Notes: a model not told the origin generated them from the letters alone. Positions 1 through 8,877 are shown, counted from the first letter of the stretch. The stretch is 64,000 nt of DNA from Nocardioides sp. Root1257 (GCF_001425175.1 NZ_LMDV01000001.1:620001-684000), one strand, 5' to 3'. Program-made: numbers and translations.

Positions 1-720
1 GTGGCGCAGGCCGGACATCACGCCCCGCATCGCCTTGGGCACCCAGATCAGGTCGTCGCCCTTCGCGACCGCCGTCGTCACCGCGTCGGCCACCTGCTCG
101 GCAGTGACGGAGAGCGAGGCGGCGTCGCGCCCCTCGGTCATCTTCGTGTGCACGAAGCCGGGGCGGACGACGAGCACGCGGGCGCCGCTGCCGCGCAGCG
201 CCTCCCCGAGGCCGAGGAAGAAACCGTCCATGCCCGCCTTGGAGGCGCCGTAGGCGAAGTTCGAGCGGCGCACCCGCTCGCCGGCGACCGACGAGAGCGC
301 CACGATCACGCCGTGGCCCTGTCGGCGCATCACCTGGGAGAGGCAGACGCCGACGCTCACCGGCGCCACGTAGTTGACCTCCGCGAGGTGCACCGCCGTG
401 TCGTGGTCCTGCCAGGACCGCTCCTCGTCGCCGAGGACGCCGAACGCGACGACCGCGACGTCGATGTCGCGGGTGGCGGCGATCGACTCGATCAGCGCGG
501 GGTGGCCGGCCGTGTCCGTCGCCTCGAAGTCGACGGCCTCGACCGCCAGCCCGAGCTGGCCGAGCTCGGCGACGGCACGGTCGCGCCGCTCGCCGGGGCG
601 GGCCGCCAGGACCACCTCGGGCGAGCCGTGGCGGGCCCAGGCGCGGGCCAGGGCCAGCGCGATGTCGCTGGTGCCGCCGAGCAGGAGGACGGTCTGGGGC
701 TGGCCGAGTGCGTTGATCAT
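1..720 (-). CDS. dprE2: Decaprenylphospho-2-keto-ribose reductase DprE2, short-chain dehydrogenase (3' end outside window)
   Basis: SDR-family NAD(P)H oxidoreductase expected to reduce the 2-keto intermediate made by DprE1 to decaprenylphosphoryl-arabinose. The reading frame opens at the ATG at 720 with MINALGQPQTVLLLGGTSDI; GGTSDI is the Rossmann dinucleotide-binding turn. About 145 residues further on, VALSSVAGE is followed by NFAYGASKAG, which supplies the catalytic Ser and the YxxxK pair. 240 residues are visible and the frame is still open at base 1, so only a short C-terminal piece is missing if the length is like the roughly 254-residue mycobacterial protein. It follows dprE1 by 13 nt on the same strand, and that adjacency is the main reason for choosing DprE2 over a generic SDR. 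Confidence 0.9.
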   Translation of the reverse strand, partial: MINALGQPQTVLLLGGTSDIALALARAWARHGSPEVVLAARPGERRDRAVAELGQLGLAVEAVDFEATDTAGHPALIESIAATRDIDVAVVAFGVLGDEERSWQDHDTAVHLAEVNYVAPVSVGVCLSQVMRRQGHGVIVALSSVAGERVRRSNFAYGASKAGMDGFFLGLGEALRGSGARVLVVRPGFVHTKMTEGRDAASLSVTAEQVADAVTTAVAKGDDLIWVPKAMRGVMSGLRH

Positions 721-733
721 GGAGTGGCTTTCG

Positions 734-2080
734 TCAGAGGTCGAGGCGTCGGGAGAGGTCGGACTGGAGTCGGCGGTCCGGGTCGAGGCGCTCCCGGAGC
801 TCGCGGAACTCGGGGAGGCGCGGGTACATCGTCGTCATCAGCTCCGGACGCACCCGCGCGTCCTTCGCGAGGTAGATCCGGCCGCCGGCGGCGGCCACCT
901 GCTCGTCGAGGCGGTCGAGGAGGCCGATCAGGCCCGGCCCGGCGGGCGCGTCGACCGCGAGCGTCCAGCCGGCGCTCGGGAAGGACAGCCACCCGGAGCC
1001 GCCCGGGCCGAAGCGCTTCAGCACTGCCAGGAAGGTCGTGTGCCGATCCCCTGAGACCTGCTCCAGGATCCGTCGTACGACGTCGGCGCGGTCCTCGGGG
1101 ACCACGAACTGGTACTGCAGGAACCCGTGCGGGCCGTAGAGGCGGTTCCAGTGCGCCACCCCGTCGAGCGGGTGGAAGAACGCCGAGATGCTCTGGATCT
1201 CGCCCTCGCGGAACCGTGGCGCCTTGCGGAACCACGCCTCGTTGAACACCCGGACCGTCGAGCGGGTCACCAGCCCGAACGGGGGCGCGAACGGCACGGC
1301 CAGGCGCGGCGGGGCCGGCACGGCCAGCGGTTGTACGGCGGCGGGACCGGAGAGCTGCTCGCGGGTGGCGTGCTCCCCGCGCGACAGGACCGAGCGGCCG
1401 AGCGCCCCGCCACGGGCCTCGGTGTCGATCCAGGCCACGGAGTAGGTGAAGTCGTCGTCCGAGCCGGCCATCTCGGCGAGCACGGCGTCGAGGTCGGACA
1501 GCCGTTGCGTGGTGACGTCGAGGTAGCCGGTCTCGACCGGGATCGTCCGCAGCACGGCGGACACGATGACGCCGGTCAGGCCCATCCCCCCGACGGTCGC
1601 CCAGTAGAGCTCGGGGTCCCGGTCGGGGCCGACGGTGCGCGCCGTGCCGTCCGGCAGCACCAGGTCGAGCGAGACCACCTGGTCCCCGAAGCTGCCGGTG
1701 ACGTGGTGGCTCTTGCCGTGGACGTCGCAGCCGATGGCGCCGCCGACCGTCACGTAGCGGGTGCCCGGCGTCACTGGCACGAACCGGCCGCGGGGCAGCA
1801 GGAAGCGCATCAGGTCGTGCAGGCTGGTGCCCGCCGAGACCCGGACGGAGCCGTCGGCCGCCGGCTCGTCGATCACGGCCGGGAGCGGGTCCAGCACGAC
1901 ACCGCCGGCGTTCTGGGCGGCGTCGCCGTACGAGCGCCCGAGGCCGCGGGCGATCAGGCCGCGGGGTCCGGCTCCCCGCAGCAGGTCGGCGACCGCGTCC
2001 GGCCCGGCGTTGCGACGGACCCGGCCGGCGGTGGGCGCCGTACGCCCCCAGCCGCTGAGGACCTCGGGCTGCTCAGACAT
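734..2080 (-). CDS. dprE1: Decaprenylphosphoryl-beta-D-ribose 2-oxidase DprE1
   Basis: FAD-dependent oxidase that converts decaprenylphosphoryl-ribose to the 2-keto form, the first half of the epimerisation to decaprenylphosphoryl-arabinose. 448 residues, close to the 461 of M. tuberculosis. The FAD-binding segment ARGLGRSYGDAAQNAGG is at about residues 44-60, and the C-terminal GRIYLAKDAR contains the equivalent of the active-site Lys418 (here Lys406). The position matching Cys387 of M. tuberculosis, the residue trapped by benzothiazinone inhibitors, is Ala375 (context GWTLAVDAP). The start ATG overlaps the end of ubiA by 8 nt, so the two are translationally linked and dprE2 follows. Confidence 0.94.
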   Translation of the reverse strand: MSEQPEVLSGWGRTAPTAGRVRRNAGPDAVADLLRGAGPRGLIARGLGRSYGDAAQNAGGVVLDPLPAVIDEPAADGSVRVSAGTSLHDLMRFLLPRGRFVPVTPGTRYVTVGGAIGCDVHGKSHHVTGSFGDQVVSLDLVLPDGTARTVGPDRDPELYWATVGGMGLTGVIVSAVLRTIPVETGYLDVTTQRLSDLDAVLAEMAGSDDDFTYSVAWIDTEARGGALGRSVLSRGEHATREQLSGPAAVQPLAVPAPPRLAVPFAPPFGLVTRSTVRVFNEAWFRKAPRFREGEIQSISAFFHPLDGVAHWNRLYGPHGFLQYQFVVPEDRADVVRRILEQVSGDRHTTFLAVLKRFGPGGSGWLSFPSAGWTLAVDAPAGPGLIGLLDRLDEQVAAAGGRIYLAKDARVRPELMTTMYPRLPEFRELRERLDPDRRLQSDLSRRLDL

Positions 2081-2939
2081 CGAGGATGCCCAGGGTCAGG
2101 ACCACCAGCCAGAGCACGCCGATGCCCTGGAGGACCCGGTCGCGCCAGACGATGTCCTCCGGCTCGGCGGCCGTCCCGGCATCGATGTCGACGGCATAGC
2201 GCAGCAGCGCGCCCACGAACGGGATGATCGACAGCTCGAGCCACGGCAGCGCGCCGCCTCCCGAGTTGCTGAACGCCCAGAGGCTGTAGCCCGCGATGGT
2301 GACCCCGGCGGCCGTGCTCCAGACGAAGCGCAGGTACGACGCGGTGTAGCGCACAAGCGAGCGGCGGGTGCCGGCCTCGCTGCCGAGCGTGTGCAGCTCG
2401 GAGTAGCGCTTGCCGGCGACCATGAAGAGCGAGCCGAACCCGGCGACCAGCAGGAACCAGTCGGAGATCTCGATCGAGGCGGCGAGACCGCCCGCGACCG
2501 CGCGCATCAGGAACCCCGCGGCGACGAGCATGAGGTCGATGACGGGCTCGTGCTTCAGCCAGGCCGAGTAGAGGACCTGGATCGCGACGTACGCGAGCAG
2601 CAGGACCAGGAGCTCCCAGCTCGCGACGTACGACAGGGCTGCGGCGACGACCACGAGGCAGATCGCGACGGCGACGGCGAGACCCACGGAGAGCTGGCCG
2701 GCTGCGATCGGGCGGAACCGCTTGCGCGGGTGGACCCGGTCGGCCTCGCGGTCGACGCAGTCGTTGACCAGGTAGACCGCCGAGGACGCCAGGCAGAAGG
2801 AGACGAAGGCGATGAGCGTCGCACCGAGCACGCCCGGCTGGCCGATGTCACCCGCGGCCAGCGGGGCCGCGACGACCAGCACGTTCTTGACCCACTGACG
2901 GGGGCGCATCGAGCGCACGACGGCCAGGGCGACATTCAC
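2073..2939 (-). CDS. ubiA: Decaprenyl-phosphate phosphoribosyltransferase, UbiA family
   Basis: Integral membrane prenyltransferase that attaches 5-phosphoribose to decaprenyl phosphate, the entry step to decaprenylphosphoryl-arabinose. The N-terminal SMRPRQWVKNVLV segment and the Asp-rich NDCVDREADR motif are typical of the Rv3806c type, and about nine hydrophobic helices follow. I chose the GTG at 2939 (288 aa) because TAGACT lies exactly 7 nt upstream, as expected for a leaderless message. An ATG at 2984 would add 15 residues but would sit on the -10 of the divergent gene. First gene of the ubiA-dprE1-dprE2 operon. Confidence 0.9.
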   Translation of the reverse strand: MNVALAVVRSMRPRQWVKNVLVVAAPLAAGDIGQPGVLGATLIAFVSFCLASSAVYLVNDCVDREADRVHPRKRFRPIAAGQLSVGLAVAVAICLVVVAAALSYVASWELLVLLLAYVAIQVLYSAWLKHEPVIDLMLVAAGFLMRAVAGGLAASIEISDWFLLVAGFGSLFMVAGKRYSELHTLGSEAGTRRSLVRYTASYLRFVWSTAAGVTIAGYSLWAFSNSGGGALPWLELSIIPFVGALLRYAVDIDAGTAAEPEDIVWRDRVLQGIGVLWLVVLTLGILDV

Positions 2940-2946
2940 GGCGGCG

Positions 2947-2952
2947 AGTCTA
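2947..2952 (-). promoter_or_regulatory. -10 hexamer of the ubiA-dprE1-dprE2 operon
   Basis: TAGACT on the minus strand, 7 nt before the GTG start at 2939 and with no Shine-Dalgarno sequence, which fits leaderless transcription. It lies about 30 bp from the facing -10 of the flippase gene, so the two promoters overlap. Confidence 0.6.
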
Positions 2953-2983
2953 GGGTGCGAGGTGGTCGCCGGGGTCGGTCGCA

Positions 2984-2989
2984 TACGCT
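2984..2989 (+). promoter_or_regulatory. -10 hexamer of the flippase-like gene
   Basis: TACGCT on the plus strand, 8 nt upstream of the GTG start at 2998, without a Shine-Dalgarno sequence; leaderless pattern. Divergent from the ubiA promoter. Confidence 0.5.
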
Positions 2990-2997
2990 TCCCTCCC

Positions 2998-4248
2998 GTG
3001 AGCACCGCCCCGTCCCGGATCCGGTCACTGCTGGCCGGTGGCGGGTCGATCGCGATCGCGATGGGCGTCATGAACGTCGCGACCTACGCGTTCACGATGA
3101 TCGCCGCGCGCGTCCTCGGACCCAAGTCCTACGGCGCGTTCGCGGGCCTGATGGCGACGCTCCTCGTGGTCTCGGTGCTGCAGCTCGGGCTCCAGGCGAC
3201 GGCGGCCCGACGGATCGCCGCGGAGCCCGGTCACGTGGGGCAGATCGAGCGCACGATCCTCGGCGTCACCTACCGCGCTGCCGCCGCCCTCGGCGTGCTG
3301 CTGCTGGTGCTGACGCCGCTCCTCAACCAGATCCTGCGCCTCGACAGCCTGGCCACGGCGGCGCTGGTCTCGATCGTCTCGGTGCCGTTCACGATCATGG
3401 GCGGCCAGGCCGGGATCCTCCAGGGCGAGCGACGCTGGGCCGCGCTGTCGGTGCTCTACGTCCTGAGCGGGGTGCCGCGGCTCATCGTCGGCACCGCCCT
3501 GATCGCCTGGCGACCGACCGAGTTCGCCGCGCTCCTCGGCATCGGCATCGCCGCCTGCGCACCGGTCGTCGCCGGCTGGTGGGTGCTCCGCCGGCCCCGC
3601 GACCCGGGGGTGCAGAGCGAGGACCACGGCTTCCGGCGCGTGATGATCGAGACCTTCCACAACTCGCAGGTGCTGCTGGCGTTCTTCGCGCTGTCGAACG
3701 TCGACATCGTGCTGGCCCGCAACGTCCTGCCCGAGCACGACGCCGGCCTGTACGCCGGCGGGCTGATCCTCACCAAGGCCGTGCTCTTCCTGCCGCAGTT
3801 CATCGTGGTCATCGCGTTCCCGTCGATGGCGACCGAGGACGGGCGGCGCCGCGCGCTCACCGCGAGCCTGGCCCTGATCGCCGGCCTCGGCGTGGTCGTC
3901 AGCCTCGGCGCTGCCGTCGTCCCCGACCTCGCCCTGATCTTCGTGGGCGGCGACAGCTACGACGAGATCGCGGAGAACCTGTGGATCTTCGCGATCCTCG
4001 GCACGCTGCTCGCGATGCTCCAGCTGCTCGTCTACTCGGTGCTCGCCCGGCAGGGGCAGCGCTCCGTCTACCTCGTGTGGGCCGCCCTGGTGGCCATCGT
4101 CGCGATCGGGCTCACCACGTCGACGCTGCGCGGCCTGCTGACCACGGTGATCGTCACCGACGCCGTGCTCTTCGTCGCCCTGCTCTGCATCAGCCTGGTC
4201 GTGGTGCGTCGACCAGCGCCGGCACCGGAGCCGCTACCCGCTCAGTGA
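2998..4248 (+). CDS. Polysaccharide/oligosaccharide flippase-like membrane protein (MATE/Wzx superfamily)
   Basis: 416-residue polytopic membrane protein with about twelve hydrophobic segments. The N-terminal region (ARVLGPKSYGAFAGL, about residues 35-50) is typical of lipopolysaccharide O-unit or teichuronate flippases of the polysaccharide_synt family, which move lipid-linked sugars across the membrane. The cargo cannot be read from sequence. Its divergent position next to the decaprenyl-phosphoarabinose genes makes a lipid-linked glycan plausible (inference). GTG start chosen at 2998 from the -10 placement; a GTG at 2962 would add 12 residues. Its stop overlaps the end of polA by 7 nt, tail to tail. 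Confidence 0.85.
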   Translation: MSTAPSRIRSLLAGGGSIAIAMGVMNVATYAFTMIAARVLGPKSYGAFAGLMATLLVVSVLQLGLQATAARRIAAEPGHVGQIERTILGVTYRAAAALGVLLLVLTPLLNQILRLDSLATAALVSIVSVPFTIMGGQAGILQGERRWAALSVLYVLSGVPRLIVGTALIAWRPTEFAALLGIGIAACAPVVAGWWVLRRPRDPGVQSEDHGFRRVMIETFHNSQVLLAFFALSNVDIVLARNVLPEHDAGLYAGGLILTKAVLFLPQFIVVIAFPSMATEDGRRRALTASLALIAGLGVVVSLGAAVVPDLALIFVGGDSYDEIAENLWIFAILGTLLAMLQLLVYSVLARQGQRSVYLVWAALVAIVAIGLTTSTLRGLLTTVIVTDAVLFVALLCISLVVVRRPAPAPEPLPAQ

Positions 4249-6917
4249 GCGGCCTCGTGCCAGCTGCTGCCGAAGCCCACCGACACGTCGAGCGGCACGG
4301 CGAGGTCGGCCGCCGCGCCCATCTGCTGGCGCACCAGGGTCTCGAGAGCCTCCCGCTCCCCCGTCGCCACCTCGAACACGAGCTCGTCGTGCACCTGCAG
4401 CAGCATCCGGGAGCGGAGCCCGGCGGACTCGATCTCGCGCTGCACGGCGAGCATCGCGACCTTGATCAGGTCGGCCGCCGACCCCTGGATAGGCGCGTTG
4501 AGCGCCATCCGGTCGGCCGCCTCCCGGCGCTGCCGGTTGTCGCTGTTGAGGTCGGGCAGGTAGCGGCGCCGCCCCTTGATCGTCTCGGTGAACCCGGACC
4601 TGCGGGCCTCGTCCACCACCCCGCCGAGGTAGTCGCGGATGCCCCCGAACGTCTCGAAGTACTCGTCCATGAGCCCCCGGGCCTCGCTGGGCTCGATGCC
4701 GAGCTGCTGGCCGAGGCCGAAGGCGGACAGGCCGTAGGCGAGGCCGTAGTTCATCGCCTTGATCTTGGCGCGCATCTCGACGGTGACGTCGTCCGCCGGC
4801 ACGTCGAAGACCCGGGCGGCGGTGATGGAGTGGAAGTCGCGTCCCGACCGGAACGCCTCGATCAGCAGGGCGTCCTCCGAGAGGTGCGCCATGATCCGCA
4901 TCTCGATCTGGCTGTAGTCGGCGGTCATCAGCGACTCGAAGCCCGGCCCGACCACGAAGGCCTCCCGGATCCGGCGGCCCTCCTCGGTGCGGATCGGGAT
5001 GTTCTGCAGGTTGGGGTCCGTGCTGGACAGCCGGCCGGTCGCGGCGATGGTCTGGTTGAAGGTCGTGTGGATGCGACCGTCGGGCTGCACCGTCTTCAGC
5101 AGGCCCTCGATCGTCTGACGCAGGCGGATCACGTCACGGTGCCGCAGCAGGTGGAGCAGGAACGGGTGCTCGGTCTTCACGTAGAGCGCCTGCAGGGCGT
5201 CGGCGTCGGTCGTGTAGCCGGTCTTGGTGCGCTTGGTCTTCGGCATGTCGAGCTCGTCGAAGAGCACCACCTGCAGCTGCTTGGGCGAGCCCAGGTTGAT
5301 CTCCTTGCCGATCACCGCATAGGCGTCCTCGGCCGCGGACCGCACCTCGGCCGCGAAGTGGCTCTCGAGGCTCTCGAGGTGCTCGACGTCGACCGCGATG
5401 CCGGTGTGCTCGAGCTCGCCCAGCAGGTGGACCAGCGGGAGCTCCACCTCAGCGAGCAGCTGGGTGCCGCCGGCGGCCTCGACCTCGCCGTCGAGCGCCT
5501 CGGCGAGGTCGATGACCGCGCGCGCGTGCAGCATCGCCGTGTCGGCGACCTCGTCCCCGCCGCCGTCGACCGGGTCGTCGAAGAGCATCGCCTGGTCGGG
5601 CTCGCTCTCGGTGCGCAGCTCGCGACGCAGGTAGCGCAGGGTGAGGTCCCCGAGGTTGTAGGAGCGCTGGTCGGGCTGCACCAGGTAGGCCGCGAGCGCG
5701 GTGTCGCTGACCAGGCCCTCCAGCCGCCAGCCCTGGGCGGTGATCGCGTGCTGGGGACCCTTCGCGTCGTGCAGCACCTTGGGCCGGGCCGGGTCCGCCA
5801 GCCAGGCGGCCAGCGCGGCGTCGTCGTCGGGCGTGAGGGTCGCGACGTCGACGTAGGCCGCGAGCCCGCTCACGTCGGCCACCGCGAGGCCCTCCACCGC
5901 ACCGGTGCCCGAGCCCCAGGTGCCGCGCACGTGCACACCCACGTGCTGGCTGCCGAGCTCGGCCAGGAAGCCCGCGACCTCACCGGCGGCGAGTCGGCGG
6001 CCGGCGAGCTCGAAGCCGCCCTCCTCGACCGGGTCGTCCTCGGGACCGAGCGTGTCGATGGTGCGCTGGCGCAGCTCGCCGCGGAACTCGAGGTCGTCGA
6101 AGAGGGTGAGCGCGGTCTGCCGGTCCCAGGTCTCGAGCACCAGGTCGCCCGGCCCCTTGTCGAGGTCGAGGTCGCGGACCAGGGCATTGAGCTGCCGGTT
6201 GCGGATGACGTCGCCGAGGTGCGCGCGCAGCGCCTCGCCCTTCTTGCCGGTGATCTCGTCGGCGTGGGTGATGACGTTGTCGAGGCCGTCGTACTGGTTG
6301 ATCCACTTGGCGGCGAAGCCCACCCCGACGCCCGGCACGCCGGGGAGGTTGTCGGAGGTCTCCCCCACCAGCGCGGCGATCTCGGGGTAGCGGTGCGGTG
6401 GGACGCCGTACTTGTCCTGGACCCAGGCGGGCGTCATCCGGGCCAGGTCGGAGACCCCGCGCATCGGGTAGAGCACCGTCGAGTCGTCGGTAACCAGCTG
6501 GATGGAGTCGCGGTCGCCGGTGAGGATGAGCACCTCCATGCCCGAGACCAGCGCCTGGGTGGTCAGCGTCGCGATGATGTCGTCGGCCTCGTAGCCGTCC
6601 TTCTTCAAGAAGGTGATCCCGAAGGCGTCGAGGACCTGCTCGATGATCGGGAGCTGGCTGCTGAACTCGGTCGGCGTCTTGTTGCGCCCCGCCTTGTACT
6701 CGGAGTACTCCGCGAGCCGGAAGGTCTGGCGGGAGACGTCGAAGGCGACGCCGACGTGGGTGGGCTGCTCGTCGCGGAGCACGTTGATCAGCATCGAGGT
6801 GAAGCCGTAGACCGCGTTGGTGTGCTGTCCGGTCGTCGTCGAGAAGTTCTCGACCGGCAGCGCGAAGAACGCACGGTAGGCGAGCGAGTGACCGTCGAGG
6901 AGCAGGAGGCGAGGCAC
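4242..6917 (-). CDS. polA: DNA polymerase I
   Basis: Family A DNA polymerase for gap filling, Okazaki-fragment processing and repair. 891 residues. The N-terminal third is a 5'-3' exonuclease/flap endonuclease domain (LLLDGHSLAYRAFF at the start, later ILTGDRDSIQLV). The middle domain corresponds to the 3'-5' exonuclease and, as in other actinobacteria, appears to lack the usual DEDD catalytic set, so proofreading is unlikely. The C-terminal polymerase has motif A (TADYSQIEMRIMAH), motif B (RREAADRMALNAPIQG) and motif C (LLQVHDELVFE). GTG start at 6917, with TAGAGT 6 nt upstream. Divergent from the thioesterase gene. Confidence 0.97.
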   Translation of the reverse strand: MPRLLLLDGHSLAYRAFFALPVENFSTTTGQHTNAVYGFTSMLINVLRDEQPTHVGVAFDVSRQTFRLAEYSEYKAGRNKTPTEFSSQLPIIEQVLDAFGITFLKKDGYEADDIIATLTTQALVSGMEVLILTGDRDSIQLVTDDSTVLYPMRGVSDLARMTPAWVQDKYGVPPHRYPEIAALVGETSDNLPGVPGVGVGFAAKWINQYDGLDNVITHADEITGKKGEALRAHLGDVIRNRQLNALVRDLDLDKGPGDLVLETWDRQTALTLFDDLEFRGELRQRTIDTLGPEDDPVEEGGFELAGRRLAAGEVAGFLAELGSQHVGVHVRGTWGSGTGAVEGLAVADVSGLAAYVDVATLTPDDDAALAAWLADPARPKVLHDAKGPQHAITAQGWRLEGLVSDTALAAYLVQPDQRSYNLGDLTLRYLRRELRTESEPDQAMLFDDPVDGGGDEVADTAMLHARAVIDLAEALDGEVEAAGGTQLLAEVELPLVHLLGELEHTGIAVDVEHLESLESHFAAEVRSAAEDAYAVIGKEINLGSPKQLQVVLFDELDMPKTKRTKTGYTTDADALQALYVKTEHPFLLHLLRHRDVIRLRQTIEGLLKTVQPDGRIHTTFNQTIAATGRLSSTDPNLQNIPIRTEEGRRIREAFVVGPGFESLMTADYSQIEMRIMAHLSEDALLIEAFRSGRDFHSITAARVFDVPADDVTVEMRAKIKAMNYGLAYGLSAFGLGQQLGIEPSEARGLMDEYFETFGGIRDYLGGVVDEARRSGFTETIKGRRRYLPDLNSDNRQRREAADRMALNAPIQGSAADLIKVAMLAVQREIESAGLRSRMLLQVHDELVFEVATGEREALETLVRQQMGAAADLAVPLDVSVGFGSSWHEAAH

Positions 6918-6923
6918 CCGCCG

Positions 6924-6929
6924 ACTCTA
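6924..6929 (-). promoter_or_regulatory. -10 hexamer of polA
   Basis: TAGAGT on the minus strand followed by CGGCGG and then the GTG start at 6917: leaderless arrangement. Confidence 0.55.
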
Positions 6930-6959
6930 TCGAGGACCACGGACAGGCAGGATGGCGAC

Positions 6960-7394
6960 ATGAGTGACGAGCAGCTGTCCGTGGACGACTACATCGCCGC
7001 GATGCCCGAGGGCATGGGCGGGCTGAACGAGAAGATGGGCATCGAGCTCGTCGAGATCTCCGCCGAGAAGGTCGTCGGCACGATGCCGGTGGAGGGCAAC
7101 ACCCAGCCCTACGGCCTGCTGCACGGCGGCGCCTCCGTCGTGCTCGCCGAGACGCTCGGGTCGGTGGGCTCCGCGGTGCACGCGCACCCCGACAAGCTGT
7201 CGGTGGGCATCGAGATCAACGCGACCCACCACCGCTCGGCGACGTCCGGCACGGTCACGGGTACGGCGACCGCGATCCACCTGGGCCGCACCACCGCGAC
7301 CTACGAGGTCGTGATCACCGACGAGCGCGGCAAGCGGGTCTGCACCTCGCGGATCACCTGCGCGCTGCTCCCGCGGGAGCGGTTCGCCGACTGA
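6960..7394 (+). CDS. Hotdog-fold acyl-CoA thioesterase (PaaI/EntH type)
   Basis: 144-residue single hotdog domain, probably hydrolysing acyl- or aryl-CoA thioesters in the cytoplasm. The motif LLHGGASVVLAETLGS, with the HGG turn and the following Glu, matches the PaaI/menaquinone-pathway thioesterase group, and NATHHRSATSG is the expected second conserved stretch. The substrate is not predictable; related genes beside polA in actinobacteria are simply called PaaI family. ATG start at 6960; CAGGAT six nt upstream could serve as a -10. Divergent from polA. Confidence 0.9.
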   Translation: MSDEQLSVDDYIAAMPEGMGGLNEKMGIELVEISAEKVVGTMPVEGNTQPYGLLHGGASVVLAETLGSVGSAVHAHPDKLSVGIEINATHHRSATSGTVTGTATAIHLGRTTATYEVVITDERGKRVCTSRITCALLPRERFAD

Positions 7395-7403
7395 GCCTGC
7401 CGG

Positions 7404-7979
7404 TCAGCCCTCGACGCCGGCCCGGTTGCGGCGCAGGGAGCGTCGCGCGGCCAGCACCTGGGTGAGCTGCCGGCCGTTGGGGGCCGTGGTCGGGCGCCGG
7501 TGCACGCTCAGCCGGCTGCGCACCGCGTGCGTGGTGGCGACCCGCAGGACGGCGTACGGGCCGAGCGCGATGCGGGCCATGAAGCGGTTGGCGTCGCGCG
7601 ACCCGGCGACCGCCGCGGTGGCGACGTGCTGGATCCCGAGGTCCTCGGCCCAGCTGACCGCGGCCTCCATGAGAGCGGTGCCGACGCCGTGGCGCCGAAA
7701 GGGCGCGAGCACGTGCGGCGAGAGCGCGCGCACGACCGGCTCGCGGTTGAGCGCGGACATCGTCGTGTGCTCGAGGTGGACGGCGCCGGCGAACTTGCCG
7801 TCGTACTCGGCCACCACGATGCGCTGGTTGTCGGACGCCAGCACCTCGACGACCACGGCCTCCATGTCGGCCGCCTGGTCCTCAGGCCCGACCCGGCGGA
7901 TGACGTCGGTCCACACCTCTGCGAGATGGGGCGCGTCCTCGAGGGTCACCGAGCGGAGCGACACCAGGGAGCGGTTCAT
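7404..7979 (-). CDS. GNAT-family N-acetyltransferase
   Basis: 191 residues. The acetyl-CoA pyrophosphate-binding loop is visible as RRHGVGTALMEAA (about residues 105-117) and the N-terminal strand RSVTLEDAPHLAEVW is typical of the family. The acceptor substrate is unknown. The C-terminal 40 residues are Arg-rich and variable. Monocistronic, tail to tail with the thioesterase gene (9 nt apart) and divergent from the DUF554 gene. Confidence 0.87.
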   Translation of the reverse strand: MNRSLVSLRSVTLEDAPHLAEVWTDVIRRVGPEDQAADMEAVVVEVLASDNQRIVVAEYDGKFAGAVHLEHTTMSALNREPVVRALSPHVLAPFRRHGVGTALMEAAVSWAEDLGIQHVATAAVAGSRDANRFMARIALGPYAVLRVATTHAVRSRLSVHRRPTTAPNGRQLTQVLAARRSLRRNRAGVEG

Positions 7980-8130
7980 CGCACCATGCCTCTATTCCGA
8001 CCTTCCACAGGTCTGTCGCGCCTCCGTGTCCCCCGAACGCGACTCCACCGGGAGAGACTACGCTCAGCGATCGCGTCCTGTCAGAGGAGCCCGGCACAGA
8101 GCCCTGCAAGAAAGCCACCAGAGGAGTCCC

Positions 8131-8877
8131 GTGATCCCCGGCATCGGCACCGCCGTGAACGTCGCCACCGTCCTGATCGGCAGTGTCATCGGGGTCCTCC
8201 TCGGCAACCGGTTGCCGGTGCGCACCCGCGACGTGGTGACCGACTCCCTGGGCCTGGTGACGCTCCTGATCGCCGGCACCTCGGCGATGGCCGTCCTCGA
8301 CGACGACCTGGCGGACTTCGTCGGCGACAGCGCACCCATGCTGATCGTGCTGGGCTCACTCCTCATCGGCGGGATCGTCGGCTCGCTGCTCGGGCTGGAG
8401 TCCCGCGTCGAGGCCTTCGGCGGCTGGCTCCAGGGCCGGCTCGCCGGTGGCGCCAGCACCGCCGAGCGGCACCGCTTCATCGAGGGCTTCGTGGTCTCCT
8501 CGCTGATCTTCTGCACCGGTCCGCTCACCATCCTCGGCTCGATCAACGACGGGCTGGGCAACGGTGCCGAGCAGCTCTTCCTCAAGGCCGCGCTCGACGG
8601 CTTCGCGGCCATCGCGTTCGCGGCCTCGTTCGGCTGGGGCGTCGCCGCCAGCGCGATCACGATCGTCACCGTCCAGGGCAGCCTCACGCTGCTCGGCCTG
8701 GCCCTGGGCGACGTGCTCCCCGACGCGCACCTCGCCGCGATCACCGCCACCGGCGGGCTGCTGCTCGTGGGGGTCGCCCTGCGCCTGCTCCGGGTGCGGG
8801 AGATCCCGGTCGCCGACCTGCTCCCCGCGCTGCTCGTCGCACCGCTCCTGGTGGCGCTCGTAGGCGCGATTCACTGA
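8131..8877 (+). CDS. DUF554 family membrane protein
   Basis: 248 residues, hydrophobic, with roughly seven membrane segments. The N-terminal GTAVNVATVLIGSVIGVLLG and the central FVVSSLIFCTGPLTILGS are characteristic of DUF554 (YdfK/YqgA-like), a family of inner-membrane proteins of unknown transport role. The start is the GTG at 8131, preceded by GAGGAG at 8121-8126, an unusually clear Shine-Dalgarno for this region. No operon partner. Confidence 0.88.
   Translation: MIPGIGTAVNVATVLIGSVIGVLLGNRLPVRTRDVVTDSLGLVTLLIAGTSAMAVLDDDLADFVGDSAPMLIVLGSLLIGGIVGSLLGLESRVEAFGGWLQGRLAGGASTAERHRFIEGFVVSSLIFCTGPLTILGSINDGLGNGAEQLFLKAALDGFAAIAFAASFGWGVAASAITIVTVQGSLTLLGLALGDVLPDAHLAAITATGGLLLVGVALRLLRVREIPVADLLPALLVAPLLVALVGAIH

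Noticed and set aside
5398..5634. Possible small plus-strand gene inside polA
   Set aside because: Ser/Arg-rich shadow frame with no start signal; lies fully within the polA exonuclease region.
1761..6959. Long plus-strand open frame opposite dprE1, ubiA and polA
   Set aside because: Shadow of real genes; only its last part (from 6960) is a true gene, the thioesterase.
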